The notes below the pieces were generated by a model. It had not been told where the DNA came from and searched no databases. It worked only from the letters and a program-made list of their open reading frames with translations. Below are positions 1 through 9,700 of a DNA stretch of 64,000 nt, piece after piece (within the stretch, counting starts at the first letter, position 1; each line of letters begins with the position of its first letter). Position numbers and translations under genes: made by a program. Source of the stretch: an uncultured Erysipelotrichaceae bacterium (GTDB lineage Bacteria; Bacillota_I; Bacilli_A; Erysipelotrichales; Erysipelotrichaceae); NCBI GenBank assembly GCA_944325255.1, contig CALUZH010000009.1, positions 1 through 64,000 of the forward strand. Direction: 5' to 3'.

Positions 1-11
1 TTCTTATCCGA

Positions 12-61
12 TTTTCAAAGATCAAATACTTATCTTTCTTCCCTATTAACGGTAAGTATTT
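12..61 (-). promoter_or_regulatory. boxB-boxA-like antitermination leader
   Basis: The minus-strand transcript contains a perfect 9-bp inverted repeat (53-61 with 24-32). It is followed at once by TCTTTGAAAA (12-21). The order hairpin then CTTTGAAAA matches the Nus-factor boxB/boxA arrangement of Firmicute rRNA leaders and spacers. This is inference, because the downstream rRNA is not visible. Confidence 0.5.
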
Positions 62-85
62 AACTTCCTTAACAGGTGCTAATAA

Positions 86-115
86 ATAATACTTCAAAGC
101 CTGAAGGAAAGTCAA
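86..115 (-). promoter_or_regulatory. Strong vegetative promoter of rRNA type, reading out of the window
   Basis: On the minus strand a -35 TTGACT (110-115) and a -10 TATTAT (86-91) are separated by 18 bases. Transcription would start near position 79 and run leftward off the window. The leader that follows carries a boxB-like hairpin and a boxA-like motif, so I infer an rRNA operon promoter. The rRNA genes themselves lie outside. Confidence 0.6.
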
Positions 116-145
116 CAAGAAAATGAAAAAAATTTGAATTTTTTT

Positions 146-1294
146 CTAAATCAAGCCTTCCCACTTGTCCCAAAGATACTTTCTGGTCTCTTGATCACTC
201 AAAAAACGTTCATTTAATCCAGCATCCGGTATATATTCAGCATTCCTTACGGCATGAATGATTAACTTCTCAATATCGATAAAAGCAATTTTCCCTTCGA
301 TAAAAAGTTCAATAGCCACTTCATCGGCAGCATTCAAAACCGCCCCCATATTCCCGCCTTTTCTTCCAACTTCATAAGCCAAAGCCAAAAGCGGATAACG
401 TTCATAAGAAAGATTGGCAAAATGCAAAGCAGCAACCGATGCCAAATCAAGAGACTGCACATGGTCATTAGACTCTCGCTTTGGATAAGTCAGGGCATAT
501 TGAATAGCGATACGCATATCTGGATTAGCCATTTGTGCCATGGTTGAGCGATCATTAAATTCAACCATGGAATGGATGATGCTTTCGGCGTGTTGCAAAA
601 CATCAATATGATCATAATCAACATCAAAAAGATAATGAGCTTCAATGACTTCAAAGCCCTTATTCATCATCGTTGCACTGTCAATAGTTACTTTCCTTCC
701 CATCTTCCATGTAGGATGATGCAAAGCATCATCTAATGTAACATTCTTAAGTTCATCGTGGCTAAGATGGCGAAAAGCTCCTCCGGAAGCCGTAATTATC
801 AGGCGTTTTAAAGTCTTTTTGTCTTCACCGTTGAGACATTGGAATATAGCACTATGCTCAGAATCAATCGGATAGATATGGCAATGATTCTTCTTCGCTA
901 AAGCCATTACCAAGTCACCGCCGACTACTAAGGTTTCCTTATTGGCTAAAGCGATATCCTTGCCGGCTAATAGTCCGGAAAGCGTCGGCAATAGGCCGTT
1001 GATGCCAACCAAGGCATTGACCATTAAATCATAATCTTCAAGTTTTGCCAGCTCACATAAACCTTTTTCACCATAAAAGAACTGCGTATTAGGAAATTCA
1101 TTTTCCAATTCTTCATCTTTTGAACGAATGCCGACATAAGGAATATCATGACGTTTCAATAATTCCCGAAGATATTCTTTATTATGATAAATACTGCAAG
1201 CAACTATCTTAAATTCATCAGGATGTTCCTCGACAACATCGACAGTTTGCGTGCCGATAGAACCGCTGACTCCTAAAATTAACAAGTTTTTCAT
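146..1294 (-). CDS. dxr: 1-deoxy-D-xylulose 5-phosphate reductoisomerase
   Basis: Second enzyme of the MEP isoprenoid pathway: it converts DXP to 2-C-methyl-D-erythritol 4-phosphate with NADPH and a divalent metal in the cytosol. The N-terminal nucleotide-binding loop GVSGSIGTQT is at residues 8-17. ALANKET and the metal-binding PIDSEHSAIFQ follow, then ASGGAFR and the HPTWKMGRK/IDSATMMNKG segment. The length of 382 residues is normal for the family. The start overlaps the cdsA stop by 4 bases, so translation is coupled. It is the last visible gene of the pyrH-frr-uppS-cdsA-dxr operon. A separate promoter lies just downstream, and the usual rseP neighbour does not follow. Confidence 0.97.
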   Translation of the reverse strand: MKNLLILGVSGSIGTQTVDVVEEHPDEFKIVACSIYHNKEYLRELLKRHDIPYVGIRSKDEELENEFPNTQFFYGEKGLCELAKLEDYDLMVNALVGINGLLPTLSGLLAGKDIALANKETLVVGGDLVMALAKKNHCHIYPIDSEHSAIFQCLNGEDKKTLKRLIITASGGAFRHLSHDELKNVTLDDALHHPTWKMGRKVTIDSATMMNKGFEVIEAHYLFDVDYDHIDVLQHAESIIHSMVEFNDRSTMAQMANPDMRIAIQYALTYPKRESNDHVQSLDLASVAALHFANLSYERYPLLALAYEVGRKGGNMGAVLNAADEVAIELFIEGKIAFIDIEKLIIHAVRNAEYIPDAGLNERFLSDQETRKYLWDKWEGLI

Positions 1295-2055
1295 AAAAAA
1301 TTAACCATTGAACTAAAAAAAATCAAGCAAAACAATAAAGAATCTATGCGATCCAGAATCCCGCCATGACCCGGTATTAAAGAACCAAAATCCTTAACAC
1401 CGTAGTTTCGTTTAATAAGTGAAAAAGAAAGATCACCAATTTGGGCAACAATCGGTAAGGTCAAAGAAGTGAAAAGAATAAAATATGGCGACAATGTGAA
1501 AAAATCAAAGAAATAAGCTAAGGCAAAAGATATGATAAAGCCAAAAAGCCAACCGCCAATGGCCCCTTCTACCGTCTTGTGTGGAGAAATGCGCTCATTC
1601 AGCTTATGTTTGCCAAAAAGCATGCCGGTAAAAAGTGCAGCGATGTCACAGCTAAACGAGGCTGCCATAATATAAATCATCGGCATAAAACTATATTCAT
1701 AAATAGTCAAAACCGCATTTATGGCATGAATAAAAATGATGGTCATCATATAAGTAGCACAGATATCATCCAAGGAAATATCGGCAAAACAGATAGCGAA
1801 AAAATAAAGCAAAATAAGATAGAAAAGCGACATTCCCAAGACATAATGCGGGAAGAAGGCCGTCAAGGCAACAAAGACAACCATGGAAAAATATAAAAGC
1901 CAATTAAAGCGTTTTTGACGGATTTTACAAAACTCATAACTGCCGAGCAATACCACCAAGGCTAAGAATATATCGAGCAAAACCCCGCCCATAAAAAGCG
2001 GCGGGAAACAAATCAATACCAACAATATAGCGGAAATTATTCTTTGTTTCATCAC
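1291..2055 (-). CDS. cdsA: Phosphatidate cytidylyltransferase (CDP-diglyceride synthase)
   Basis: Integral membrane enzyme that makes CDP-diacylglycerol from phosphatidic acid and CTP, the branch point for anionic phospholipids. The 254-residue protein is mostly hydrophobic helices. The family signature sits in the last 50 residues: SLIKRNYGVKDFGSLIPGHG followed by GILDRIDS, with the conserved K-D and D-R-x-D acidic residues. It overlaps uppS and dxr by 4 bases on each side, an ATGA-type coupling. The order uppS-cdsA-dxr is the common Firmicute arrangement. Confidence 0.96.
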   Translation of the reverse strand: MMKQRIISAILLVLICFPPLFMGGVLLDIFLALVVLLGSYEFCKIRQKRFNWLLYFSMVVFVALTAFFPHYVLGMSLFYLILLYFFAICFADISLDDICATYMMTIIFIHAINAVLTIYEYSFMPMIYIMAASFSCDIAALFTGMLFGKHKLNERISPHKTVEGAIGGWLFGFIISFALAYFFDFFTLSPYFILFTSLTLPIVAQIGDLSFSLIKRNYGVKDFGSLIPGHGGILDRIDSLLFCLIFFSSMVNFL

Positions 2056-2744
2056 AAGCCTCCAAAACGCCGTGAACGGTGTTCAAATTCTTCTAAGCAC
2101 GCATCTAATGATTGCTTATTAAAATCCGGCCAAGCTTCAGGACGGAAAATGAGTTCGCTGTATGCTAGTTGATAAAGCAAAAAATTAGAAATGCGTTCTT
2201 CACCACTGGTCCGTATCAATAAATCGATATCCGGCAAACCGGCAGTCATCAAATAATCATTAAAACTTTCTTCGGTAAGGGTATCAACCAATCCGGCCTT
2301 ATAATCTTTCGCAAAAGCCATGCAAGCCTTAACAATCTCGTCCCGTGATCCGTAATTTAAGGCAAAATTAAGGATCATTCCGGTATTTTTAGATGTCTTG
2401 GCTATCGCATCCAAAAAAATCTTGCGAGCTTCATCCGGTATCCGATTAATATCGCCGATCATCGTAACTTTAATATTTTTTTCCATTAATTCTTTTAGAT
2501 AAGCATGGAAAAAAACTTTAGGCAAAGACATCAAATAATCTACTTCTTCTATCGGACGCTTCCAATTTTCCGTCGAAAAAGCATATAAAGTCAAACATTT
2601 AACGCCCAGACTATTGGCATATATGGCAATTGAACGGACATTTTTAACACCTTCCTTGTGTCCTTCTGTCCGTTTCTTGCCCTGAGCTTTGGCCCAACGA
2701 CCGTTGCCATCCATGATTATGGCAATATGTTTAGGTATTGCCAT
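2052..2744 (-). CDS. uppS: Undecaprenyl diphosphate synthase
   Basis: Cis-prenyltransferase that extends farnesyl diphosphate with isopentenyl units to C55-PP, the lipid carrier for peptidoglycan precursors. The motif MDGNGRWAK (residues 11-19) carries catalytic Asp12. TLYAFSTENW and, near the C terminus, DLLIRTSGEERISNF are further family signatures. The length of 230 residues is slightly short but complete. It starts one base after the frr stop and overlaps cdsA by 4 bases. Its product pathway links the isoprenoid enzyme dxr in this operon to murC elsewhere in the window. Confidence 0.96.
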   Translation of the reverse strand: MAIPKHIAIIMDGNGRWAKAQGKKRTEGHKEGVKNVRSIAIYANSLGVKCLTLYAFSTENWKRPIEEVDYLMSLPKVFFHAYLKELMEKNIKVTMIGDINRIPDEARKIFLDAIAKTSKNTGMILNFALNYGSRDEIVKACMAFAKDYKAGLVDTLTEESFNDYLMTAGLPDIDLLIRTSGEERISNFLLYQLAYSELIFRPEAWPDFNKQSLDACLEEFEHRSRRFGGL

Positions 2745-2745
2745 A

Positions 2746-3291
2746 TTAAATAGTCATTATTTCTTTTTCTTTTTGCTTAGCGACTTCGTCAATTTTACCT
2801 GTATATTTTTCCGTCAATTTTTGGATCTGATCCAATAAATCTTTCTGACTGTCTTCGGAAATAGTCTTATCTTTTTTGACTACATCATTACCGTCACGAC
2901 GAATATTTCTTACTGCTACTTTAGCTTCTTCGGCCATCTTAGATACATCCTTGCAATAACCGCGTCTTGTTTCTTCGGTAAGCTGCGGTACTGATACCCG
3001 TACCACAATTCCGTCATTTTGCGGCGGTAAACCTAATTCAGATTTATTGATGGCTTTTTCAATGTCTTTTAAACAATTGGCATCATATGGTTTAATAACC
3101 AAGGTACGGCCTTCACTGACACTGATGGAAGCCACTTGATTAATCGGGGTCATGGCACCATAGTACTCGATTTCAATGCCTTCCAAAAGATTAGGATTGG
3201 CTCTTCCGGTACGTACCTTATTTAAACTGTGATCCAGTTGCTCAACGGCCTTTTCCATCCGCTCTTCCAATTCAAGAATAATCTCTTCCAT
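2746..3291 (-). CDS. frr: Ribosome recycling factor
   Basis: Acts with EF-G to split the post-termination ribosome. The 181-residue sequence shows the typical helical start (MEKAVEQLDHSLNKVRTGRA) and PNLLEGIEIEYYG, followed by the conserved ISVSEGRTLVIKPYD and VRVSVPQLTEETRR segments. The length is that of the family. It lies 2 bases downstream of pyrH and 1 base upstream of uppS. A good Shine-Dalgarno AGGAG precedes the start at the end of pyrH. The pyrH-frr pair is conserved in most Bacteria. Confidence 0.97.
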   Translation of the reverse strand: MEEIILELEERMEKAVEQLDHSLNKVRTGRANPNLLEGIEIEYYGAMTPINQVASISVSEGRTLVIKPYDANCLKDIEKAINKSELGLPPQNDGIVVRVSVPQLTEETRRGYCKDVSKMAEEAKVAVRNIRRDGNDVVKKDKTISEDSQKDLLDQIQKLTEKYTGKIDEVAKQKEKEIMTI

Positions 3292-3293
3292 TC

Positions 3294-4004
3294 TTATCTC
3301 CTCCTTAAAACTATGTTGGTTCCAACAGCCGTTCCCAGTGCTGCTTTTAAAATATTGCCCTCTTCTTTCATATCAAAGACAAAAGCCTCAATATTATTAT
3401 CTTTACACATCGTAGCTGCCGTAGGATCAATAACCTTCAAGTTCATTTCTAGTATATCATCAAAAGATAAAACATCATAGCGTTTTGCGGAGCTGTCAAC
3501 ATTAGGATCCTTATCATATACCCCATCGGTATTATTTTTGGCCAGCATTATAATATCTGCCTTTATCTCACTGGCACATAAGGCTGCCGTGGTATCCGTC
3601 GAAAAGAAAGGTCGACCGGTACCACCGCCAAAAATAATCACCCAACCGGCATTTAATAATTCTCTGGCCTTTAAAGGATTATGTTTCATGATGCATGGAG
3701 CATCAATGGCCGACATCGCTTGAGCCTTGACGCCGATATTTTTCAATACCGATTCCAAGGCCAAAGCATTCATTACGGTTCCCATCATACCAATATAATC
3801 GGATGTAGTCCGATCAAAATTCATCTTAGCCAAGGTCTTGCCCCGAACAAAATTCCCGCCGCCGACAACAACTGCAACTTCAATGCCGTTACTTACCATA
3901 TCCTTAATTTGTTTGGCAATAGAATTAATTGTATCAGCTGCAAAGCAATCCTCATTATTGCCTAAAGCTTCGCCACTCAATTTCAATAATACGCGTTTAT
4001 ACAT
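3294..4004 (-). CDS. pyrH: UMP kinase
   Basis: Phosphorylates UMP to UDP; bacterial UMP kinases belong to the amino-acid-kinase fold. Seen in the sequence: YKRVLLKLSGEALG at the N terminus, VVVGGGNFVRG, the MGTVMNALAL helix and IIFGGGTGRPFFSTDTTAAL, the nucleotide-binding signature. The 236 residues match the usual length. The gene follows the rpsB-tsf terminator by about 25 bases and has an AGGGG ribosome site 8 bases before ATG. I see no strong separate promoter, so read-through of that terminator may supply transcription. Confidence 0.97.
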   Translation of the reverse strand: MYKRVLLKLSGEALGNNEDCFAADTINSIAKQIKDMVSNGIEVAVVVGGGNFVRGKTLAKMNFDRTTSDYIGMMGTVMNALALESVLKNIGVKAQAMSAIDAPCIMKHNPLKARELLNAGWVIIFGGGTGRPFFSTDTTAALCASEIKADIIMLAKNNTDGVYDKDPNVDSSAKRYDVLSFDDILEMNLKVIDPTAATMCKDNNIEAFVFDMKEEGNILKAALGTAVGTNIVLRRR

Positions 4005-4026
4005 TATTTATACCCCTGCTTAATTA

Positions 4027-4055
4027 ATAAAAAAGGGAAAAACTTCCCTTTTTTA
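4027..4055 (-). terminator. Rho-independent terminator after tsf
   Basis: A G/C-rich core GGGAA/TTCCC is flanked by A and T runs. On the minus strand it immediately follows the tsf stop codon, and six T residues follow the stem. It separates rpsB-tsf from pyrH and probably sets the ratio between the two parts of the transcript. Confidence 0.8.
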
Positions 4056-4943
4056 TTGACCCATTTGCTTAGCAACTTCATCAGCGAAGTTTTCTTGACG
4101 TTTTTCAATTCCTTCACCAACTAAGTAGCGCACAAAAGCTTTAACTGAAGTATTATTTTCTTTTAAGAACTGACCGCACTTCTTGTTTGGATCAAGGAAA
4201 TAAATTTGATCAACTAAGCACATATCCTGTAAAGCCTTAGAAACTTTACCTTCGATAGCTCCAAGAACAACCTTTTCCGGTTTGCCGACAAATTTTTCAT
4301 CATTCTTGACAATTTCAGTTTGAATTTGACGTTCATGATCAACTACATCTTTCGGCATATCATCACGCGAAATATATTGCGGAGCCATTGAAGCAATCTG
4401 CATAGCCATATACTTAGCTACTTGTTCATCTTTAGAATTCTCCAATACGCAGGCAACCGAAATTTGTCCGCCATTGTGCATATAGATGCCAAAGACATCA
4501 TTGTCGCCTTTTTCCAAAATGGCAAAACGACGTAAGCTAATTTTTTCACCGATGGTAGCGATAGCTTCAACAAATAAATCATTTAAAGTCTTGCCATTGC
4601 TTACAAGAGCCAAAGCGGCATCCATGTCAGATGGACGTTCAGCTAAGATAAGCTTGCAAGTTAAATCCAAAAGATTTAAGAAATGATCGTTTTTGGCAAC
4701 AAAGTCGGTTTCGGTATTTACTTCTACCAAGCAAGCATAATTGCCATCGGCAATAACTTTGGAAAGGCCTTCGGCAGCGATACGAGATTCTTTTTTGGCA
4801 GCCTTGGCAATGCCCTTTTCCCGTAACCAGTCAATCGCCTTATCCATGTCACCGTCGCATTCAGTAAGGGCTTTTTTGCAATCCATCATACCGGCGCCGG
4901 TACGTTCTCTGAGTTCTTTAACAGCAGATGCAGTGATAGCCAT
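4053..4943 (-). CDS. tsf: Elongation factor Ts
   Basis: Nucleotide exchange factor that regenerates EF-Tu-GTP. The N-terminal UBA-like region holds VKELRERTGAGMMDCKKAL. The signature VNTETDFVAKNDHF and the C-terminal core follow, ending in QFLKENNTSVKAFVRYLVGEG. The 296 residues are the typical length. It lies 5 bases downstream of rpsB and is closed by its own terminator. The rpsB-tsf pair is one of the most conserved bacterial gene pairs. Confidence 0.97.
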   Translation of the reverse strand: MAITASAVKELRERTGAGMMDCKKALTECDGDMDKAIDWLREKGIAKAAKKESRIAAEGLSKVIADGNYACLVEVNTETDFVAKNDHFLNLLDLTCKLILAERPSDMDAALALVSNGKTLNDLFVEAIATIGEKISLRRFAILEKGDNDVFGIYMHNGGQISVACVLENSKDEQVAKYMAMQIASMAPQYISRDDMPKDVVDHERQIQTEIVKNDEKFVGKPEKVVLGAIEGKVSKALQDMCLVDQIYFLDPNKKCGQFLKENNTSVKAFVRYLVGEGIEKRQENFADEVAKQMGQ

Positions 4944-4948
4944 GAATA

Positions 4949-5920
4949 TTACTCTCCTTCTTTTTTATTTTCGTCAACGCTTGTTTCAGCAGTGGCTTCA
5001 ACAACGGTTGCCTCTTCTTTTCCTGTCGGGGTGCTTTCTTCACTCTTAGCCCCATCTTCTTTCTTATTGATATAACGTCTTTCGGAATTAAAACGACGTT
5101 GTTGGCGATTCTTACGTTCTTCATTTCTTTGACGACGACGTTTTTCTTGTTCCTCGGCATGTTTTTCAACATTGATAATTACATCAGCCATAGTGATATC
5201 TTCGGCATTTTCATCTTCTTGATAAGCATCTTGTAAAATACCGCCCTTAGTTTCTACAATGGCATCAGCCAAAAGTGACATCATCAATTTAATTGATTTT
5301 ACAGCATCATCATTAGCCGGAATCGGATAATCGACTAAAGCCGGGTTGCAATTGGTATCGCAAAGACCGAATACCGGAATATTTAATTTACGAGCTTCTG
5401 CAACAGCATTATGTTCTTCAGTCGGATCAACAACGACAACTGCATCCGGAAGCTTCTTCATTTCTTTAATTCCGCCTAAGAAATTATCAAGACGGGTTGC
5501 TTCTTTACGAATAATAGCGATTTCTTTTTTCGGATATACATTGATTGTTCCTGAAGCTTCCATCTCTTCAATTTCCAATAAACGTTTAATGCGTTTTTGG
5601 ATAGTTCTGAAGTTGGTTAAAGTACCACCCAACCATCTTTGGTTGATATAGAAACTACCAGAACGTAAAGCTTCATCAAGAATGATTTGTTGAGCTTGTT
5701 TTTTGGTACCGACAAAAAGGACTTTTCCACCCTTTTCAGCAATTTCCTTCATCTTGTCATAAGCTACCTGTAAACCTTCGATAGTCTTATTTAAGTCAAT
5801 AATATAGATACCGTTTTTAGCGGTGTAGATAAACGGTTTGCACTTAGGATCCCATCTTCTTGTCTGATGGCCGAAATGAACACCGTTTTCCAAAAGTTTG
5901 CGCATCGAAACTAATTGCAT
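4949..5920 (-). CDS. rpsB: 30S ribosomal protein S2 with long charged C-terminal tail
   Basis: S2 joins the head/body junction of the 30S subunit. The first 235 residues are standard S2: [43 protein letters not shown] and a final [18 protein letters not shown]. About 85 further residues form a hydrophilic tail: an Arg/Gln-rich helix ([19 protein letters not shown]) followed by a Glu/Thr/Lys-rich end. The total of 323 residues exceeds the usual ~250. The start is supported by GAGAGG about 8 bases upstream. The gene has its own promoter and a 115-base leader with a hairpin. Confidence 0.95.
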   Translation of the reverse strand: MQLVSMRKLLENGVHFGHQTRRWDPKCKPFIYTAKNGIYIIDLNKTIEGLQVAYDKMKEIAEKGGKVLFVGTKKQAQQIILDEALRSGSFYINQRWLGGTLTNFRTIQKRIKRLLEIEEMEASGTINVYPKKEIAIIRKEATRLDNFLGGIKEMKKLPDAVVVVDPTEEHNAVAEARKLNIPVFGLCDTNCNPALVDYPIPANDDAVKSIKLMMSLLADAIVETKGGILQDAYQEDENAEDITMADVIINVEKHAEEQEKRRRQRNEERKNRQQRRFNSERRYINKKEDGAKSEESTPTGKEEATVVEATAETSVDENKKEGE

Positions 5921-5964
5921 TGATTTTTCCTCTCTTTCCGTTTCTCCTCCATTGTTTCAAACAC

Positions 5965-5993
5965 CGCTGACCGAAAATTCCGGCACGGAAGCG
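5965..5993 (-). promoter_or_regulatory. Possible structured rpsB leader hairpin
   Basis: In the rpsB leader two short complementary arms, CGCT/AGCG and CCG/CGG, form a bulged hairpin about 45 bases before the start. Autogenous control of S2 leaders is known in some bacteria. Whether this hairpin does that here is only a suggestion. Confidence 0.3.
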
Positions 5994-6035
5994 ATGAATT
6001 CACAATGTGCGTATTTGCATATAAAATGCTTATAT

Positions 6036-6064
6036 ATTTTAGCAAAATACCTTATTCATGACAA
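6036..6064 (-). promoter_or_regulatory. rpsB-tsf promoter
   Basis: Minus strand: -35 TTGTCA (6059-6064), 17-base spacer, -10 TAAAAT (6036-6041), preceded by TGC in extended -10 position. The transcript start is expected near 6029, giving a leader of about 110 bases before rpsB. Confidence 0.7.
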
Positions 6065-6085
6065 TAGAATATGCGCTATTTTAGG

Positions 6086-6793
6086 CTATTTTCCGACATT
6101 TTCTTCCGCTAACAATAATAAACGTTCATTGGTATTTTGCATATTGCATGTCACCAACAATATTAAGCGCCCCTCATTGCTGAATGTGTGGCGATAAACT
6201 TTTTCGGCCTTGCTTAAAAATTCTTGCAGATAAGTCCTTTTCATTAAGCTGTTTTCAAAGTCGCAAACATACCAATAACGATCAGCATTTTCCCCTTCAT
6301 CAATTTTGGCAAGGGCCACAGGAAGAAAGCTATAAGTCCCCAAATCATCTTCATAATAAAATTCTTCAGGGATATTATCCTCTCTAAAATAATCGGCAAT
6401 AAAAGTAAAAACCAATTCTTCATTAAAGGATGAATGCCCGTAAATTATCAAATTATCACTCTCATAAGCATCACACTGAACATCGATAAAAGGCACTCCG
6501 TAAATATCAGCATCACCATAAATTGATCTATTAAGATATTGTTCATTATCATAACCTTGCACAACAGGAAATTCCTTACCGGCTATTTTTAAAAGTCCCT
6601 TTACATCATTATTTATTTCTTGCCACTTCTTTAAACTTTTTCTCTCACTTTCTTTTAAATAGTCATGCACATGAGTATGGGCATTGGAAGGCAATAATTG
6701 ATTATCCCCTTTTATCAAATATAATAAACCGATAATCCAAACAAGCAATATACCTATGACAACAAGTTTTATCTTAATTTTGGCTTTGATCAT
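6086..6793 (-). CDS. Class B-like sortase
   Basis: Membrane transpeptidase that cleaves a sorting motif and joins the surface protein to an amino nucleophile. A single N-terminal membrane helix (residues 8-27) is followed by an extracellular catalytic domain. PVVQGYDNEQYLN and IYGHSS resemble SrtB. The catalytic triad is visible as His120 (YGH), Cys216 (LVTC) and Arg224 (NER). The length of 235 residues is usual. The ATG lies inside the 3' end of the adhesin gene (20-base overlap), so the two are translationally coupled. The adhesin is therefore its probable substrate. Confidence 0.88.
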   Translation of the reverse strand: MIKAKIKIKLVVIGILLVWIIGLLYLIKGDNQLLPSNAHTHVHDYLKESERKSLKKWQEINNDVKGLLKIAGKEFPVVQGYDNEQYLNRSIYGDADIYGVPFIDVQCDAYESDNLIIYGHSSFNEELVFTFIADYFREDNIPEEFYYEDDLGTYSFLPVALAKIDEGENADRYWYVCDFENSLMKRTYLQEFLSKAEKVYRHTFSNEGRLILLVTCNMQNTNERLLLLAEENVGK

Positions 6794-9700
6794 AATTTAA
6801 AAGATACAAACCGGTAGGTGGAATAATAATCGCTATATTGTTTCGATAATTCTCCATAATATTAATACCGTAAGGAGCTTGAGGCGTAATATAAACATCG
6901 GCATTATCAAAATAATATCCGCTTGGAGCTTTAGTTTCTCTTACAAGTAAGGTATGGCCGTATTTAATTTCCGGAAGATAAATCATACCTTTGGCAATAT
7001 AATGCTTCCGAAGCTCTGAATAGCTTTCAGGAAGTTCTTCTAAAGGAACATAGTCTTCTTCCGTAGGTATGTTGATGTTGATATTGCCTGTCTCAGTATC
7101 GATTATTGATGATTCAAAATCATCTTTTAATGGTCTTTTTAAACGGGCATAGTAGATACCTTCCGATAATCCTAAAGCCTTATAAGCACCATTATTATCG
7201 AGCTTATATGTAGTGATGATATTCTTAAAACCTTCATCGCTGGCAATTTCCACTACGGCATTTGAAATAGGATTGCCTTTATCATCACTATAAGTATCAT
7301 AAATACCGCCGCTGACAAAATGACCAAGATATTGTCTTTGTTTAATATCCGGCTCATACAATTTGTAACACTTGCCTTCAGGATTTTGAGCACTCAAACT
7401 TTCGCCATACTCATCCAAGGCGATATAAGAATCATCAATCTTGCCATCAAGCTCACAAGCGCCGAATTCATTTGCGGCAAAGCTTTCATTACCATAATAC
7501 ATCGTACCTTCAGCACTGACTTTTACCCCTAATTCATCGAGCTTTCCTTCTTGAACATTCTTATCAACACCCTCTTCAAATACCTCATAGATATCAAACT
7601 CCGCCCCATCAAGTTTAATGGAATGATTAGTATTGGTCTTATATATTTGAATATCAAGTCTTCTTAATAAATTAGCTTTTTCTAAAGAAGCATTTTCCAC
7701 TCCTATTTCATAAGTAGAAGTATCAAGTAATTGACATGCATTTTGCCCCTCAGGATAATCATAGCCTTCCGGCAGCTTGGTTTCGCATACAAGATAAGTT
7801 CTTGAATGTTTCAAATAAGGAACTTCAAGACTTCCGTCTTCCACTTGCAGCGGCATGGACTTTATGACCTTTTCCTTGCTTCCGTCATATTTTTCGATTT
7901 CTTTTTCAAGATAGTAAATATAGGTCATTTCATGATCTACACCAAAACTTTCATCAAGTGGCTCATAATCTTCAAGATAATTTTTTATCACTTCCCATGT
8001 TGTTTCTTTTGATGATGGATAGCTTATAGAATTATCATAATTATTGACACAAAGATTATTTTCTTCATCTAAAGAATAGCCGTCAACTGAACATGAATAA
8101 TTGGTATTGGCGATGGCTTGAGGAATATAATAACCGTTTTCATCCTTGTTGATACTTGGATATGGCGCCAGTAATTCACCGTTATTTTCGTCGCTGATAT
8201 CAATCATGCCATATTCATCCGCTATATAACGCTTATAAGGATACTTAAGTTCCGGATCATAATAAGTGATAAGCTCGGCATTCCCCAAAGGCAAATTATG
8301 ATTTGCATAATCGACCAATTGAATATAACTATGACCGGTTAAACCCTTAAATACCGCCAGTGCATCAATAACACTTGTCGGACTTTCAGCAGTAATAGAA
8401 TCATCATCATTTATTACATAAAGAAGCTCTTTAGTGATAAATTTGCCATCCCAACTTCCATCATCTTCAAAGTTGGTAAGGACAAGCGGTATAAGTTTCG
8501 GTTCTTCATATTCCACGGTAAATCCCGGATCAATCGCTTCACATAATTCTTTAGTGTCGGCATAATACCAAAGCTCAGTATCACCATCATATTTGCATAC
8601 ATGACGATGATCCTCTAAAACAGTTATGGTTCTATCAAATTCATATCTGACATGATCTTTAGAAACAAGAGTATAGTGCAAAACATATTCTCCCGGCATT
8701 GATGGGTCAAGATTGCCGCTATATTCAATCGTTTCGATATTAACCGCTATGGTCTTATCCTTATCTTCATAAAAATATAAATCGGCATAAGGGTCAAAAT
8801 AGGTATCTTCATAGATAACTTTAGGTCCTGCTGTTCCATATAAATTATAAGATCCACCGACAATCTCCACTTCTAATATGCCCGTCTTAGTTGGCCTAAA
8901 AATACCATCAACATCGACCGTTCCCATTAGATCATATTGCAAATTATAACGTACCGGTTTATCGCCTACATAATCCCTAAGTTCATCATCTGATCCAATC
9001 AGATACGCATATAAGTCAATATCATTATTAAGCTTTACAAAGTGCAAATCTTCAATTGTATATGGACTTCTGGTAAATCCCGGATCAAGTTCACCACTTT
9101 GACTTTTTTCTTCAATAAGACCGATTTGGGTCGCTATTATATCATTATCCAAAGTATCGGAAATATCATAAACGGTAAATTCGGCATCATTCAACTTCCT
9201 GAATTCTTCTTCAATGTCATACTTATAAACGTCAAAGGACACCGTGCGGTTTTCATTGACAAATTCCGGCGATGAGGTTTTAGAATGCTCGATAAGAATA
9301 AGGGCCAAATCATCATTTTCGACAAAAGGGTTAGTCGTATCAACTTCTTCCATTACATAATAGCCAAAGTATAAGTAATCATATAAATTAATTCGGCCAT
9401 TGGCATCCACCGTAAAATAATCCTCGCCGGTTTCAGGATTTATCACGATCTCACCCTTCACAGGACGATCATATTCATCATATAAAACATTCATATAGTT
9501 TTCTTCATATGATAGTCCGGTATCTTGTAACGCTGCATGATAGATCCTGAAAGTAATACCTTCACCATCAGCTTCCAGCCACTCGTTTAATTTTTGGAAT
9601 TCTAAATCACCACGGCCTTTGCGATTTTCTTTTTCCACTTCAAAAGTAATTTCACCGTCTTGATAATCACTTGTATCAAATAATGTACAGGCGTTTTGAC

